Below, piece after piece: positions 44,650 to 54,250 of a stretch of 64,000 nucleotides of DNA (positions within the stretch are counted from its first letter, which is position 1; every line of letters begins with the position of its first letter). The notes beneath the pieces were generated by a model. That model ran no database searches, was not told the DNA's origin, and worked only from the letters and a program-made list of their open reading frames with translations. This stretch comes from an endosymbiont of Galathealinum brachiosum (GTDB lineage: Bacteria > Pseudomonadota > Gammaproteobacteria > SZUA-229), in assembly GCA_003349885.1 (NCBI GenBank), contig QFXC01000013.1, positions 682,001 through 746,000 on the forward strand. Direction: 5' to 3'. The position numbers and the translations under genes were made by a program.

Positions 44650-45380
44650 TGACTCAGCTAGCTCTGATAATAGACCTGAATGTTTGTGTAGGCTGTAGTG
44701 CCTGCGTAACATCCTGTAAAGAATGGAATACATCTGGCCCTGCGGGTTTTATGTCTGATGACAACCCATACCAGAAAGATCCAACCGGTACTTTCTTTAA
44801 CCGTGTACAAACTTATGAAGTGGGTGAGTTTCCAAAAACGGAAACGGTTCACTTTCCAAAATCATGTTTACATTGTGAAGAGCCTCCCTGCGTTCCTGTG
44901 TGCCCAACGGGTGCCAGTTACAAACGCGAACAGGATGGTATTGTTCTGGTTGATTACGATAAGTGTATCGGCTGTAAATATTGTTCATGGGCCTGCCCTT
45001 ATGGCGCTCGTGAAATCGATGAACACCAGAAAGTAATGAAAAAATGTACTTTATGTGTTGATCGTATTTATGATGAATCTTTACCCGAATCTGAGCGCAA
45101 GCCGGCCTGTGTATTAGCCTGCCCGACTAACGCACGTTTATTTGGTGATGTACATGATGCTCATTCAGATGTATCTGAATTAATTCGTGATGCAGGTGGT
45201 TACCAGCTTATGCCTGAATGGGGCACCAAGCCTTCTAACCATTATTTACCTCGCCGTAAAAACAAAATTACGATTCATAAAGATGAACTGGTTCGTGTTG
45301 ATAATCCGCTTAATAAAGAGCAGAAAGAACACCATAAACCGGTTGATGGTTCGGTACTTGATGATAACTCATTCATCTAA
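44649..45380 (+). CDS. soeB: Sulfite dehydrogenase iron-sulfur subunit (SoeB-like)
   Basis: This 243-residue ferredoxin-like subunit has four cysteine clusters for 4Fe-4S centres: CVGCSACVTSC, CLHCEEPPCVPVC, CIGCKYCSWAC and CTLC...CVLAC. It passes electrons from SoeA to the membrane subunit. It starts 1 base inside the soeA stop. The next gene, soeC, is separated by 129 bases that contain an inverted repeat, which is unusual within such an operon. Confidence 0.9.
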   Translation: MTQLALIIDLNVCVGCSACVTSCKEWNTSGPAGFMSDDNPYQKDPTGTFFNRVQTYEVGEFPKTETVHFPKSCLHCEEPPCVPVCPTGASYKREQDGIVLVDYDKCIGCKYCSWACPYGAREIDEHQKVMKKCTLCVDRIYDESLPESERKPACVLACPTNARLFGDVHDAHSDVSELIRDAGGYQLMPEWGTKPSNHYLPRRKNKITIHKDELVRVDNPLNKEQKEHHKPVDGSVLDDNSFI

Positions 45381-45384
45381 CCCC

Positions 45385-45453
45385 ATCGCGAGCTAAAGCT
45401 GCGCTCCTACATCAAGTAATTAATACATGTAGGAGTTAGCTTTAGCTGACGAT
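45385..45453. repeat. REP-like inverted repeat between soeB and soeC
   Basis: ATCGCGAGCTAAAGCTGCGCTCCTACAT (about 45385-45412) is the imperfect reverse complement of the sequence at 45427-45453 (ATGTAGGAG then TTAGCTTTAGCTGACGAT). The GTAGGAGC...CTTTAGCTCGCGAT type palindrome is a dispersed repeat in Pseudomonas and relatives (recollection, not searched). Here it interrupts the soeB-soeC spacer. Confidence 0.75.
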
Positions 45454-45509
45454 CGGTGTACCCAAACTTTATGTATACGCAAATAATTTAACAAACTAAG
45501 GAGAGAATT

Positions 45510-46487
45510 ATGCATCCCGCATTTTCTGTCATATTTTTAACAACATTAATCGGTGCAGGACAGGGTTTATTTCTGGCGCTGTTTTCAACACAGGTTTACT
45601 CTGAATTTGATCTGTTACCCGGTATTGGTGACACCAACTTCTACGGTATCGGTGCAGCTATCTCACTAGCGCTATTAATAGGTGGTTTAGTTTCATCAAT
45701 ATTTCATTTAGGGCACCCTGAACGCGCATGGCGCTCGGCTGCACGCTGGAAAACTTCATGGTTATCTCGTGAAGTTATTGCATTACCCACTACAATGGCT
45801 GCCGTTTTCGCATATGGCCTTATCCATCTTATGGGGCTTGATAGCATTGCTTTCACTCATGGTGAAATCAATTTAAGCATGAGTCTGTTTGTTGGGGTTT
45901 TTGCTGTTATCGCCACCTTTGCATTATTTCTTTGCACTGCAATGATTTACGCCTGCATTAAGTTTTTACAGGAATGGTCTAGCCCATTAACTGTTATTAA
46001 CTACTTTCTGTTTGGAACTGCTTCGGGTTTTACATTAGCAACTGCACTATCAAGTTACCTCGGCCTTACTGAACAGACACTGTTTCTTGGTGGCTGGGCA
46101 ATTGCATTGACGGTTCTTGTTTTTATTACCCGCTCTGCATCTCTTTACCGAAATAGCCGCATAAAACATAAATCATCTATCCAGACCGCAATTGGTGTTC
46201 GCCATAACAAAATTGAGCAGAAATCACAGGGTGCGATGGGTGGCTCATTTAATACTCGCGAATATTTTCATGGCAAGACAGCGATGTTTCTAAAATCCAT
46301 TAAATTTATTTTTATGATTTTAGTATTCCCTGTTCCTTTGGTTATGCTTTCTGCTGCAATGTCTAATGGAAATACAGAGGTATTACTGGCTGCATTCCTG
46401 ATTCAGTACCTCGGACTGGTAGCTGAACGCTGGCTCTTCTTTGCACAGGCAAATCATCCACAAAATATTTACTACCAAACTGTCTAG
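45510..46487 (+). CDS. soeC: Sulfite dehydrogenase membrane anchor (SoeC/DmsC-like)
   Basis: The 325-residue protein has about eight membrane segments and DmsC/NrfD-type features, including HPAFSVIFLTTLIGAGQGLF and SIFHLGHPERAWRSAARWKTSWLSREV. It should anchor SoeAB and pass electrons to quinone. AAGGAGAG directly before the ATG gives a strong ribosome site, so its translation does not depend on soeB. A good terminator follows. Confidence 0.88.
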   Translation: MHPAFSVIFLTTLIGAGQGLFLALFSTQVYSEFDLLPGIGDTNFYGIGAAISLALLIGGLVSSIFHLGHPERAWRSAARWKTSWLSREVIALPTTMAAVFAYGLIHLMGLDSIAFTHGEINLSMSLFVGVFAVIATFALFLCTAMIYACIKFLQEWSSPLTVINYFLFGTASGFTLATALSSYLGLTEQTLFLGGWAIALTVLVFITRSASLYRNSRIKHKSSIQTAIGVRHNKIEQKSQGAMGGSFNTREYFHGKTAMFLKSIKFIFMILVFPVPLVMLSAAMSNGNTEVLLAAFLIQYLGLVAERWLFFAQANHPQNIYYQTV

Positions 46488-46497
46488 TCAATCCCAG

Positions 46498-46531
46498 AAA
46501 ACACAGCATAACTCTATGCTGTGTTTTTTTT
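46498..46531 (+). terminator. Rho-independent terminator after soeC
   Basis: ACACAGCATA (46501-46510) pairs exactly with TATGCTGTGT (46515-46524) around the loop ACTC, and eight Ts follow. It lies 11 bases after the soeC stop. Confidence 0.9.
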
Positions 46532-46624
46532 CGCCTGTAGATTGTGTATGATGCGCTTGTGCGAACTATTCACTGAATAAACAATCACACATATGTAATA
46601 ACACTCTTTAATCCAGGAAACACT

Positions 46625-47194
46625 ATGTTAAAAAAGATAGCATTTGCAATTACTCTTCTCGCTATATCAGCACAAAGTCACTCTCGTGGCATTGATATCA
46701 AGCTTGCAGATGAAATGGCTGAATTCACCTACCTGACAGAATCATCAACATTTGGCTACGGCGGTGCAGATATTGGTTTTGGTATATTGTTTACGGAAGA
46801 TGATGATTATCAGATAAATGCTGGCATTATGGTTACTGGTAACCCGGCCGGAAATAACAAAGCACTTCAGTTTGGTGTTGGTGGTAAGCTGGTATTTGTA
46901 ACACTGGATGCAGCAAATGAAGATGCGGGCGCTGTCGCGATTGCAGGTCAGTTACGCTATATCATTGCATCAGAAATGCCTATCGCATTTGTAGTCGGCG
47001 CCGCTTTCGCGCCTAGCGTTACCTCGTTCAGTGGTGCTGACCAGTACAGCGAATTCGAATTTGCTATCGAACTTGAAGTAACCCCAAGCGCAAGAGCATA
47101 TTTAGGATATAGAAACATTGAGTATGAATTTGATGGTGGCGGAGAATTTGAATTAGACGATGGCGCACATATTGGCGTTAAATTTGAATTTTAA
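46625..47194 (+). CDS. YfaZ-family outer membrane protein
   Basis: This 189-residue protein has a signal peptide (about 1-20, ending QSHS) and a series of alternating beta strands ending in phenylalanine (VKFEF), as for a small barrel. The gene resembles the YfaZ family of predicted outer-membrane proteins. A strong ribosome site (CAGGAAACACT) precedes the ATG. Its function is unknown. A long palindrome lies between it and lipA. Confidence 0.75.
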   Translation: MLKKIAFAITLLAISAQSHSRGIDIKLADEMAEFTYLTESSTFGYGGADIGFGILFTEDDDYQINAGIMVTGNPAGNNKALQFGVGGKLVFVTLDAANEDAGAVAIAGQLRYIIASEMPIAFVVGAAFAPSVTSFSGADQYSEFEFAIELEVTPSARAYLGYRNIEYEFDGGGEFELDDGAHIGVKFEF

Positions 47195-47207
47195 AACCCA
47201 GATGTAA

Positions 47208-47250
47208 CAGTTTGTTAGTGCATAACAAAATTACGCACTAACAAACTTAA
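47208..47250. terminator. Bidirectional hairpin between the yfaZ-like gene and lipA
   Basis: GTTTGTTAGTGC (47210-47221) and GCACTAACAAAC (47235-47246) form a perfect 12-bp stem. It begins exactly at the lipA stop codon on one side and 15 bases after the yfaZ stop on the other. T runs are short, so it may be only a weak terminator. Confidence 0.7.
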
Positions 47251-48194
47251 AATTTTCCTGATGCCTGTAAATCCGCATGATAGGACGATCGAACCATAGG
47301 CGCACTCGCAACCTGCTCAAACCCCATCTCTTCTGCCAGGACTTTATACTCTTCAAATTCATCAGGCGTCACAAAACGCTTAACCGGCAAATGATGCAAT
47401 GTTGGCTGCAAATACTGCCCCAGTGTTAACATCGTGACACCATGTTCACGTAAATCTTTTAACACATCGAGAACTTCTTCTTTTTCTTCACCCAGACCTA
47501 ACATCAAACCTGATTTAGTCGGCACATCTTTACAGACGTCACCAAAGGTTCTTAATAAATCTAACGAGCCCTGATAATCTGCACCGGGACGACACTCTTT
47601 ATATAATCGAGGCACTGTTTCTAAATTATGATTTAACACATCAGGTGGTGATATTTTCAAAATATCCATAGCAACATCAACACGACCACGAAAATCAGGT
47701 ATCAGCGTTTCAATTTTTATCTGTGGATTCTGTGCACGAGTTTTTTCTATGCATTCTACAAAATGAGCTGCACCGCCATCACGTAAATCATCTCGATCTA
47801 CTGAGGTAATAACAACGTATTTTAATTGCATTGCCTGAATTGTATCTGCCATATTTTGTGGCTCTTCTGTATCAAGCGGTAAAGGCCGACCATGGCCCAC
47901 ATCACAGAACGGACAACGGCGAGTGCATATTTCACCCATAATCATAAATGTAGCTGTGCCATGACCAAAACATTCACCTAAATTGGGGCAGGATGCTTCT
48001 TCACAAACGGTAAATAATTTTTGCTCACGTAGAATTTTTTTAAGACGTTTTACATTTGGATCAGTTGGCGCTTTAGCTCTAATCCATTCAGGTTTGCGCG
48101 GCATTTTTTCAGTTTTTTCTATCTTCACAGGAATACGCGAAACTTTTTCAGCACCGGTCTGCTTTACACCTGCAACAACTTTATTCTTGCTCAT
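47247..48194 (-). CDS. lipA: Lipoyl synthase
   Basis: The 315-residue radical-SAM enzyme inserts sulfur into octanoyl groups to make lipoate. Both iron-sulfur cysteine sets are present: [12 protein letters not shown] and CTRRCPFC. Length is close to E. coli LipA (321). It overlaps lipB by 4 bases, giving the standard lipBA pair. It has the normal serine near the C-terminus (RSSYHA). Confidence 0.97.
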   Translation of the reverse strand: MSKNKVVAGVKQTGAEKVSRIPVKIEKTEKMPRKPEWIRAKAPTDPNVKRLKKILREQKLFTVCEEASCPNLGECFGHGTATFMIMGEICTRRCPFCDVGHGRPLPLDTEEPQNMADTIQAMQLKYVVITSVDRDDLRDGGAAHFVECIEKTRAQNPQIKIETLIPDFRGRVDVAMDILKISPPDVLNHNLETVPRLYKECRPGADYQGSLDLLRTFGDVCKDVPTKSGLMLGLGEEKEEVLDVLKDLREHGVTMLTLGQYLQPTLHHLPVKRFVTPDEFEEYKVLAEEMGFEQVASAPMVRSSYHADLQASGKF

Positions 48195-48841
48195 AATTTC
48201 TGTTCACTAATATTTACAATATTTAACTGCAGACATAATTCACTCATTATCTTCCAGGTAACCTGCTGCATACTCATGGGTCTACCCAGTTTCTTCAAGC
48301 TAGTCACTTTTAAATCAGAATATCCACATGGATTTATTCTATCAAAATCTGACAGATCCATTTCCACATTCAAACTAAGCCCATGGTAACAACCCTTTTG
48401 CTTAAACCTTAAACCCAGTGCGGCAATTTTTTCACCATCAACATATACACCCGGGGCTTTAGGGTCTGCATTCGCTTCTATTCCTAATTTGGCTAAAAAT
48501 TTAATAACTGCAGTTTCTAATGCGGTAACGATCTGGCGCACCCCCATGCCTTTACGTTTCACATCAATCATTACATACGCAATTAATTGACCGGGCGCAT
48601 GATAGGTAACCTGGCCACCTCGGTCAGACTGGACGACTGGAATATTTTCCGGGTTGAGTAAATGCTCAGATTTACTATTGGTACCTAAAGTAAAAACTGC
48701 GGGATGCTCTAAAAACCAGATTTCATCTGCAGTATTTTCATCACGCTGAGCATTGAACTCCTGCATTTTTACCTGAGTTTCTGCGTAGTCTTTAACGCCG
48801 AGATATTTGATGATTGCAAATTGATCTAGTGGCTGTGACAT
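48191..48841 (-). CDS. lipB: Octanoyltransferase
   Basis: The 216-residue enzyme transfers octanoyl from acyl carrier protein to lipoyl domains. The family signature [15 protein letters not shown], the KIAALGLR lysine segment and the catalytic cysteine in INPCGYSDL are present. It precedes lipA with a 4-base overlap and follows the ybeD-like gene by 25 bases. Confidence 0.96.
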   Translation of the reverse strand: MSQPLDQFAIIKYLGVKDYAETQVKMQEFNAQRDENTADEIWFLEHPAVFTLGTNSKSEHLLNPENIPVVQSDRGGQVTYHAPGQLIAYVMIDVKRKGMGVRQIVTALETAVIKFLAKLGIEANADPKAPGVYVDGEKIAALGLRFKQKGCYHGLSLNVEMDLSDFDRINPCGYSDLKVTSLKKLGRPMSMQQVTWKIMSELCLQLNIVNISEQKL

Positions 48842-48866
48842 TATAATTGAAAAGGGAAAATAAAAC

Positions 48867-49172
48867 TTACAGGCAATATAAAACGTGATCGCACGCTGTC
48901 AGCTCAATATACAAATTATCAAGATGATCTTTACTATGAGCAGTGAAAGTAATTGTGATACTGGTAAACTTACCCTTACTACTCTGATTAAATTTAACCG
49001 CTCCTTCAGATAATTCATTCACATGACGATTTACTATTTCCAGCACGGCTTTTTCGAGTTCATCACCCGTACGGCCCATCGCTTTAATAGGAAATTCACA
49101 GGGAAACTCAAAACAGGTTTCCTGCTCTTCATCATAAAACACATCTTTTGGATCTATCTTTTTTCTGCTCAT
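48867..49172 (-). CDS. ybeD: DUF493 protein (YbeD-like)
   Basis: This 101-residue protein matches the YbeD/DUF493 family, with EFPCEFPIKAMGR and SITITFTAHSKDHLDNLYIEL. E. coli YbeD is 87 residues; the extra length is an N-terminal stretch. It resembles the regulatory domain of phosphoglycerate dehydrogenase and is usually found just before lipB, as here. Its molecular role is unclear. Confidence 0.88.
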   Translation of the reverse strand: MSRKKIDPKDVFYDEEQETCFEFPCEFPIKAMGRTGDELEKAVLEIVNRHVNELSEGAVKFNQSSKGKFTSITITFTAHSKDHLDNLYIELTACDHVLYCL

Positions 49173-49184
49173 GCCTTAATACCG

Positions 49185-50060
49185 TTAACTCGATTCACCA
49201 GACCTGAGTTTTACTTTATAAGCCTGATAAATATCTATCATCTTCTCCCATATGGGGCCAGACTGACCATTTGCAACAGGTTTACCATTAAGTAAGACAA
49301 CCGGCATTATTTCCTTAGTTGAGCTGGAGAACCATATCTCGGAGGCAGATAATAATTCCTCTTCGGTAAAATCACGCTCTTCATAAGCCACGCCATTTTC
49401 GGCCGCTAATTCAATAATCAGATCACGAGTAATACCAGGCAATAAACGAGAGCCTGTAGGCGCTGTCACCAGCATGCCGTTTATCACTGCAAACACATTA
49501 CTGGCTGCACCTTCGGTCACCAGCCCGTCATTAATTAAAATCGCTTCTGCCGCTTCATTATCATGCGCCTGCTGACGCAATAATATATTACCTAACAGTG
49601 AAATTGACTTAACGTTACAGGCCTTCCAGCGAATATCATCCAGTGTAATAGCTGCAACACCAGAACGTAACTCTTCCTTATCCACCGGTACCATCTCACT
49701 AACCATCATAAACACGGTCTGATTAACTTCATCAGGAAAACCATGATTACGTTTTGCTGCAACACCACGTGTTACCTGTAAATAGACATATTTATCTTCA
49801 CCAGGTCCGGTATTCGGGTTATCCGCTAAGAGTTTTTCTGTTATTTCCAGCCATTGCTCATTTGACAGGGGATTTTCAAGACGAATAGCATCCAGACTAT
49901 TCTGTAAGCGCTGCATATGCTCCTGCATTCTCAACAGACGACCACCATAAGCGGGAATGACTTCATACACACCATCTGCAAACAAAAAACCTCTATCAAG
50001 CACAGAAATCTTTGCCTGATCAAGAGGTAGATACTCACCATTTAAATAAACAATAGACAT
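49185..50060 (-). CDS. dat: D-amino-acid aminotransferase, class IV
   Basis: The 291-residue PLP enzyme has the class IV pattern: FADGVYEVIPAY, a PLP lysine in ACNVKSISLLGN, EAILINDGLVTEGAASNVFAV and a late WFSSSTKEIMPV. This closely follows Bacillus D-amino-acid aminotransferase, which makes D-Glu and D-Ala. ADC lyase or branched-chain aminotransferase are alternatives; the context of dacA and mltB supports a D-amino acid/peptidoglycan role. Confidence 0.85.
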   Translation of the reverse strand: MSIVYLNGEYLPLDQAKISVLDRGFLFADGVYEVIPAYGGRLLRMQEHMQRLQNSLDAIRLENPLSNEQWLEITEKLLADNPNTGPGEDKYVYLQVTRGVAAKRNHGFPDEVNQTVFMMVSEMVPVDKEELRSGVAAITLDDIRWKACNVKSISLLGNILLRQQAHDNEAAEAILINDGLVTEGAASNVFAVINGMLVTAPTGSRLLPGITRDLIIELAAENGVAYEERDFTEEELLSASEIWFSSSTKEIMPVVLLNGKPVANGQSGPIWEKMIDIYQAYKVKLRSGESS

Positions 50061-50085
50061 GTATATAAACCTGATGTTTTAAATT

Positions 50086-51234
50086 TTACTTAAATAACTG
50101 AATAATGTGATCTTTACCACGTTGCCACAAACTACCTTCACCAATTGACTGTAATGCGATTAATGGTTGTGAAATTATTTCTTTACCTTCTAATTTTATA
50201 CTAACAACGCCAAGCTGTTGACCTTTTTTAACAGGTGCTTCAATACTATTGTTAACATCAATCACCGCATCCAGTTTTTTGTATTGTCCTCTTGGAATAG
50301 TAACAACCAGATCTTCGCTTAGACCCAGATCCAGGTTTTCACTCTCTCCCATCCAGATACGGGCTTTATTAAGTGTTTCACCTGCACTGTACAATTTATT
50401 ACTTTCATAAAATCGAAAGCCATAACTCAATAATGACTGGCTAACATTTTCTCTGGCTTTTTCACTTTTAGTTCCCAGAACAATCGAAATCAAACGCATA
50501 TCTTTACGCTGAGCCGATGCAACCAGACAATAACCTGCAGATTCTGTATGACCGGTTTTAAATCCATCTACACTTTTATCACGCCACAATAATTTATTAC
50601 GGTTATATTGTTTAATACCATTGTAAGTAAACTGCTTTTCTTTATAGCGCTGATAATGCTCTGGAAACTCTCTAATTATTGCACTTGCCAGTTTTGCCAG
50701 ATCGGCCGCTGTTGTTATATGATTTTTATTGGGCCAGCCTGTTGCATTAACAAAATTAGTGTCTGTCATTCCCAGTTGCTGCGCATACTGATTCATATAA
50801 TCTGCAAATGTAGATTCACTGCCCGCAATATGCTCTGCCAGTGCAACGGTTGCATCATTACCCGATTGAATAATCAGACCTTTCAATAAGTTTTCAACAG
50901 ATACTTTTTTACCCACTTCAATAAACATTTTTGAGCCTTTCATTTTCCAGGCTTTTTTACTGATAGTGACATCTTCTTCAAGCGTCAGTCGTCCAGATTC
51001 GATTTCCTTATAAATAACATATGCTGTCATTAATTTGGTAATACTGGCCGGCTCAACTTTTTTATTAATGTTTTTTTCAGCTAATATTCGACCGCTATTA
51101 AAATCAACCAGAAGAAAACTTTTAGCGGCAAGCTTAGGAGGGGAAGGCACTGGCGCAGCCTGCACCACAGCAAATAGAGTACCAACAACTAATATTAACG
51201 TTGTAAAAAGCGCGTTCATTGTAATTTTTTTCAT
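50086..51234 (-). CDS. dacA: D-alanyl-D-alanine carboxypeptidase (PBP5/6 type)
   Basis: The 382-residue protein has a signal peptide (about 1-26, ending AQA). The serine active-site motifs are SITK, SGN and KTG (in DGFKTGHTESAGYC). A C-terminal PBP5-like domain and a final short amphipathic helix (GSLWQRGKDHIIQLF) for membrane binding follow. It trims pentapeptides in peptidoglycan. The gene lies between rlpA and dat in a co-directional cell-envelope cluster. Confidence 0.95.
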   Translation of the reverse strand: MKKITMNALFTTLILVVGTLFAVVQAAPVPSPPKLAAKSFLLVDFNSGRILAEKNINKKVEPASITKLMTAYVIYKEIESGRLTLEEDVTISKKAWKMKGSKMFIEVGKKVSVENLLKGLIIQSGNDATVALAEHIAGSESTFADYMNQYAQQLGMTDTNFVNATGWPNKNHITTAADLAKLASAIIREFPEHYQRYKEKQFTYNGIKQYNRNKLLWRDKSVDGFKTGHTESAGYCLVASAQRKDMRLISIVLGTKSEKARENVSQSLLSYGFRFYESNKLYSAGETLNKARIWMGESENLDLGLSEDLVVTIPRGQYKKLDAVIDVNNSIEAPVKKGQQLGVVSIKLEGKEIISQPLIALQSIGEGSLWQRGKDHIIQLFK

Positions 51235-51267
51235 CTTAATATTTTTTAGCCTGTCTTTTCTGTGGAG

Positions 51268-52062
51268 TTAGTCAACAATGACACGGGCCTTATCCAGGCC
51301 TATTTCATTTAATTCATTTATAACCTGATATGCCAGATCAACATTTGGAATAGGCCCTATACGAACCCGGTATAATTTTTTACCATCATTTTCAATTACG
51401 TGCACTCGTACACTGGGTATCTTTTTATCACGCAAATTACCCGCCATCTTTTCAGCAGCCGACTCACTTCCCATTGCTGCTACCTGCACATGTATTTTAC
51501 CACCCGTATTAATTTCCTCTGGCAAAACAACTTCACTGGTTTTCAAATCTAGCGCTGACGTATTAATTACACGAAGGCTAACTGGCCCAGTGCCGGTTGC
51601 AGAAATACCCAGTTTACGAGCTGCGGCATAAGATAAGTCAATAACCCTGCCTTCATGAAAAGGCCCGCGATCATTCACTTTTAAAATAACTTTTCGCCCA
51701 TTTCCGGTGTGCGTGACTTCAACATATGTGGGAAGCGGCAACGTTTTATGTGCCGCAGTCATTGCATACATATTGTATGGCTCTCCACTGGAAGTTTTTC
51801 TACCGTGAAATTTTGTACCATACCAGGATGCAATACCCTTCTGCGTAAAACCATTAGAGCTTTTTAAAACATGATAGGTTTTACCACGCACCGTATAACT
51901 TGGCATATTGCCATAACGACTTAATGGTTCATTTGCAGGAATGGCATCCGGCGTATCATCTCGAATGTAATCATCCGGCGCACTATCACCTGTAACACAA
52001 CCGACTAGATTGAGACTGAACGCCAGTAAAAGAAAACGGTAAAAAACTTTATTTATTGGCAT
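51268..52062 (-). CDS. rlpA: Septal-ring lytic transglycosylase RlpA
   Basis: The 264-residue lipoprotein has a lipobox ending NLVGC near residue 22. A double-psi beta-barrel follows (about 75-165, with GIASWYGTKFHGRKTSSGE and VKVNDRGPF), and then a C-terminal SPOR domain (about 190-264). RlpA of Pseudomonas cuts glycan strands free of stem peptides. Its start overlaps the mltB end by 14 bases, so both are translated together. Confidence 0.95.
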   Translation of the reverse strand: MPINKVFYRFLLLAFSLNLVGCVTGDSAPDDYIRDDTPDAIPANEPLSRYGNMPSYTVRGKTYHVLKSSNGFTQKGIASWYGTKFHGRKTSSGEPYNMYAMTAAHKTLPLPTYVEVTHTGNGRKVILKVNDRGPFHEGRVIDLSYAAARKLGISATGTGPVSLRVINTSALDLKTSEVVLPEEINTGGKIHVQVAAMGSESAAEKMAGNLRDKKIPSVRVHVIENDGKKLYRVRIGPIPNVDLAYQVINELNEIGLDKARVIVD

Positions 52063-53089
52063 TTAACTGCGCATTATACTTTTCTGATACGGCCTGACTA
52101 AGCTGATATACAGCCATTGCATACAGTGGGCTGTGATTGTATCGGGTAATGACATAAAAGTTATTCAGTGTCATCCAGTATTCGTCACCCTGTTTGCCAT
52201 TCAGCTTTAGTAAAGTCGCCCGTTCTGTACTATTAAATTGATCAACCGGTACTACACCCGCTTTTTTATATTCAGCTACGGTTTTTTTAGGCTTAACGTC
52301 TTTACTGCCTAATTTTTTAGATGCTTCCTTAACCGATGCTCGACTCGCAACAGGCTGATTTTTCACCCAACCATGTTTTTTAAAATAATTAGCAACACTT
52401 CCAATTGAGTCTTCAGAACCTTTCCAGAAATTACGTACACCATTGCCATCAAAATCAACAGCATAATGCCTGAAACTACTCGGTATAAACTGAGGCATTC
52501 CCATTGCACCAGCATAAGATCCTTTTAGAGAAACCGGATCAAGTTTTTCTTCTCGAGTCATCAACAAAAATTGCACTAACTCTTTTCTAAAAAACTTTTC
52601 TCTTCTGTCTCTTCTTTCCTGTGTGGTGTTTTCAATAGGGTAATCAAAGCCTAATGTTGTCAGCGCGTCCAGCACTAGATAGTTACCCGCTCGTTTACCG
52701 TAATATGTTTCCACGCCTATTATTGCAACTAGAAACTCAGCTGGCACACCATATTCTTTTTCAGCTCTTGCTAAAACAGCAGCATTATCACGCCAAAACT
52801 TTACACCTTTATTAATACGACTATCAGTCATGAAAATCTTGCGGTATTTACCCCAGGTTAACTCACCTTCCGCAGTGCGTGAAATCGCTTTAATTGCTGT
52901 TTTCTGTTTTTCAACACCGGACATCCACTTACTCATAAGCGTTTTATCGAAGCCGTGCTCTTTATGCATCTTTACAATAAACTGCTGCACATCTTCTCGC
53001 TGAGTGTAACTGGCATTAACACTAACGGGCAGTAAACAAAGAAATAATGTACTTACAGTGAGTTTTTTTAACATTGATAATTTTTTCAT
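52049..53089 (-). CDS. mltB: Membrane-bound lytic murein transglycosylase B family
   Basis: The 346-residue exported enzyme has a signal peptide (about 1-26, ending VNA) with no lipobox, unlike E. coli MltB. The catalytic glutamate is in AIIGVETYYGKRAGNY, and the DFDGNGVRNFW loop resembles the calcium site of Slt35. GAMGMPQFIPSSFRHYAVD is the family signature. It cleaves glycan strands with formation of anhydromuramic ends. It sits between rodA and rlpA as in many gammaproteobacteria. Confidence 0.93.
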   Translation of the reverse strand: MKKLSMLKKLTVSTLFLCLLPVSVNASYTQREDVQQFIVKMHKEHGFDKTLMSKWMSGVEKQKTAIKAISRTAEGELTWGKYRKIFMTDSRINKGVKFWRDNAAVLARAEKEYGVPAEFLVAIIGVETYYGKRAGNYLVLDALTTLGFDYPIENTTQERRDRREKFFRKELVQFLLMTREEKLDPVSLKGSYAGAMGMPQFIPSSFRHYAVDFDGNGVRNFWKGSEDSIGSVANYFKKHGWVKNQPVASRASVKEASKKLGSKDVKPKKTVAEYKKAGVVPVDQFNSTERATLLKLNGKQGDEYWMTLNNFYVITRYNHSPLYAMAVYQLSQAVSEKYNAQLNANK

Positions 53090-53125
53090 ATATATTTTAA
53101 TTTCTATTGGCTTATCGGCATTGAC

Positions 53126-54250
53126 TTACTTGGACCATAATTTCCGGTGAGAGTTTATTGACATTAACATGCCAAAACTGGCCATTAATGTCACCATTGA
53201 GGTTCCACCATAACTGATCAATGGCAATGGTACCCCAACCACCGGCAAAATACCTGATACCATTCCCACATTTACAAATAAATAAACAAAAAAAGTCAGA
53301 CTTAAACTACCACCCAACAGGCGCGCATAGGTATCCTGCCCCTGCACTGCAATCATTAATCCGCGAATAATTATAAATCCATATAACACCAGCAATAACA
53401 AACCACCTAACAGGCCGAATTCTTCTGCAAATACAGCAAATATAAAGTCTGTTGACTGCTCGGGTAAAAAATTGAGATGAGACTGACTACCGTTAAGCCA
53501 GCCACGCCCATAAACTCCGCCAGAGCCAATTGCAATTTGCGACTGAATGATATGGTAACCCGCGCCAAGTGGGTCACGCTGCGGATCGAGCAGGGTCATA
53601 ACACGACTCTTCTGATAATCATGCATAAAATGCCATAATACCGGTAACATTGATGCGGCCAGCACACTCATACCAATCATAAGACGCCAACTTAAGCCTC
53701 CCAGAAACAGCACGAAAAAACCTGCTGCAAATATAAGTAGCGAAGTACCAAGGTCTGGTTGTCTGGCAATCAAAAACGTGGGCACCAGTATTAAAACCAC
53801 CGCAACACCCAGTGTGCTCCATGAAGGTGGCAACGGTTTTTCCGCAAAATACCAGGCTATCATCATAGGGGTTACCAGCTTCATCATTTCAGATGGCTGA
53901 AACCGTATAAAACCCAGATCTAACCAGCGCTGCGCACCTTTACCCATATCACCCATCACCAGCACAAGCACGAGTAGAATCACCCCGGCTATATACATCC
54001 AGGGAGACCAGAAACGCAATGTTGACGAAGGTATTTGGGCAATAATCAACATCACAAATACAGCCAGGCCTATTCGCGTAAGCTGGCGATTCATCAGCGC
54101 TGATGATTCATCACCGGCACTATATAACACCACTAGCCCCAGCAACATCAGGATTCCTATGCCAAGCAGCAGAACATGATCCATGTGCAACAAACGTAAA
54201 AGCCGCAAACTGAAACTGGGGTAATAATACTTATCCTGAATTTTATTCAC
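53126..54250 (-). CDS. rodA: Peptidoglycan glycosyltransferase RodA
   Basis: This 374-residue SEDS protein has about ten membrane segments and conserved QPDLGTSLLI and PLPLISYGGTSM motifs. It polymerises glycan strands in the elongasome together with PBP2, encoded just upstream with a 4-base overlap. The final GGTSM segment and length match RodA, not FtsW. No defect is visible. Confidence 0.97.
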   Translation of the reverse strand: MNKIQDKYYYPSFSLRLLRLLHMDHVLLLGIGILMLLGLVVLYSAGDESSALMNRQLTRIGLAVFVMLIIAQIPSSTLRFWSPWMYIAGVILLVLVLVMGDMGKGAQRWLDLGFIRFQPSEMMKLVTPMMIAWYFAEKPLPPSWSTLGVAVVLILVPTFLIARQPDLGTSLLIFAAGFFVLFLGGLSWRLMIGMSVLAASMLPVLWHFMHDYQKSRVMTLLDPQRDPLGAGYHIIQSQIAIGSGGVYGRGWLNGSQSHLNFLPEQSTDFIFAVFAEEFGLLGGLLLLVLYGFIIIRGLMIAVQGQDTYARLLGGSLSLTFFVYLFVNVGMVSGILPVVGVPLPLISYGGTSMVTLMASFGMLMSINSHRKLWSK

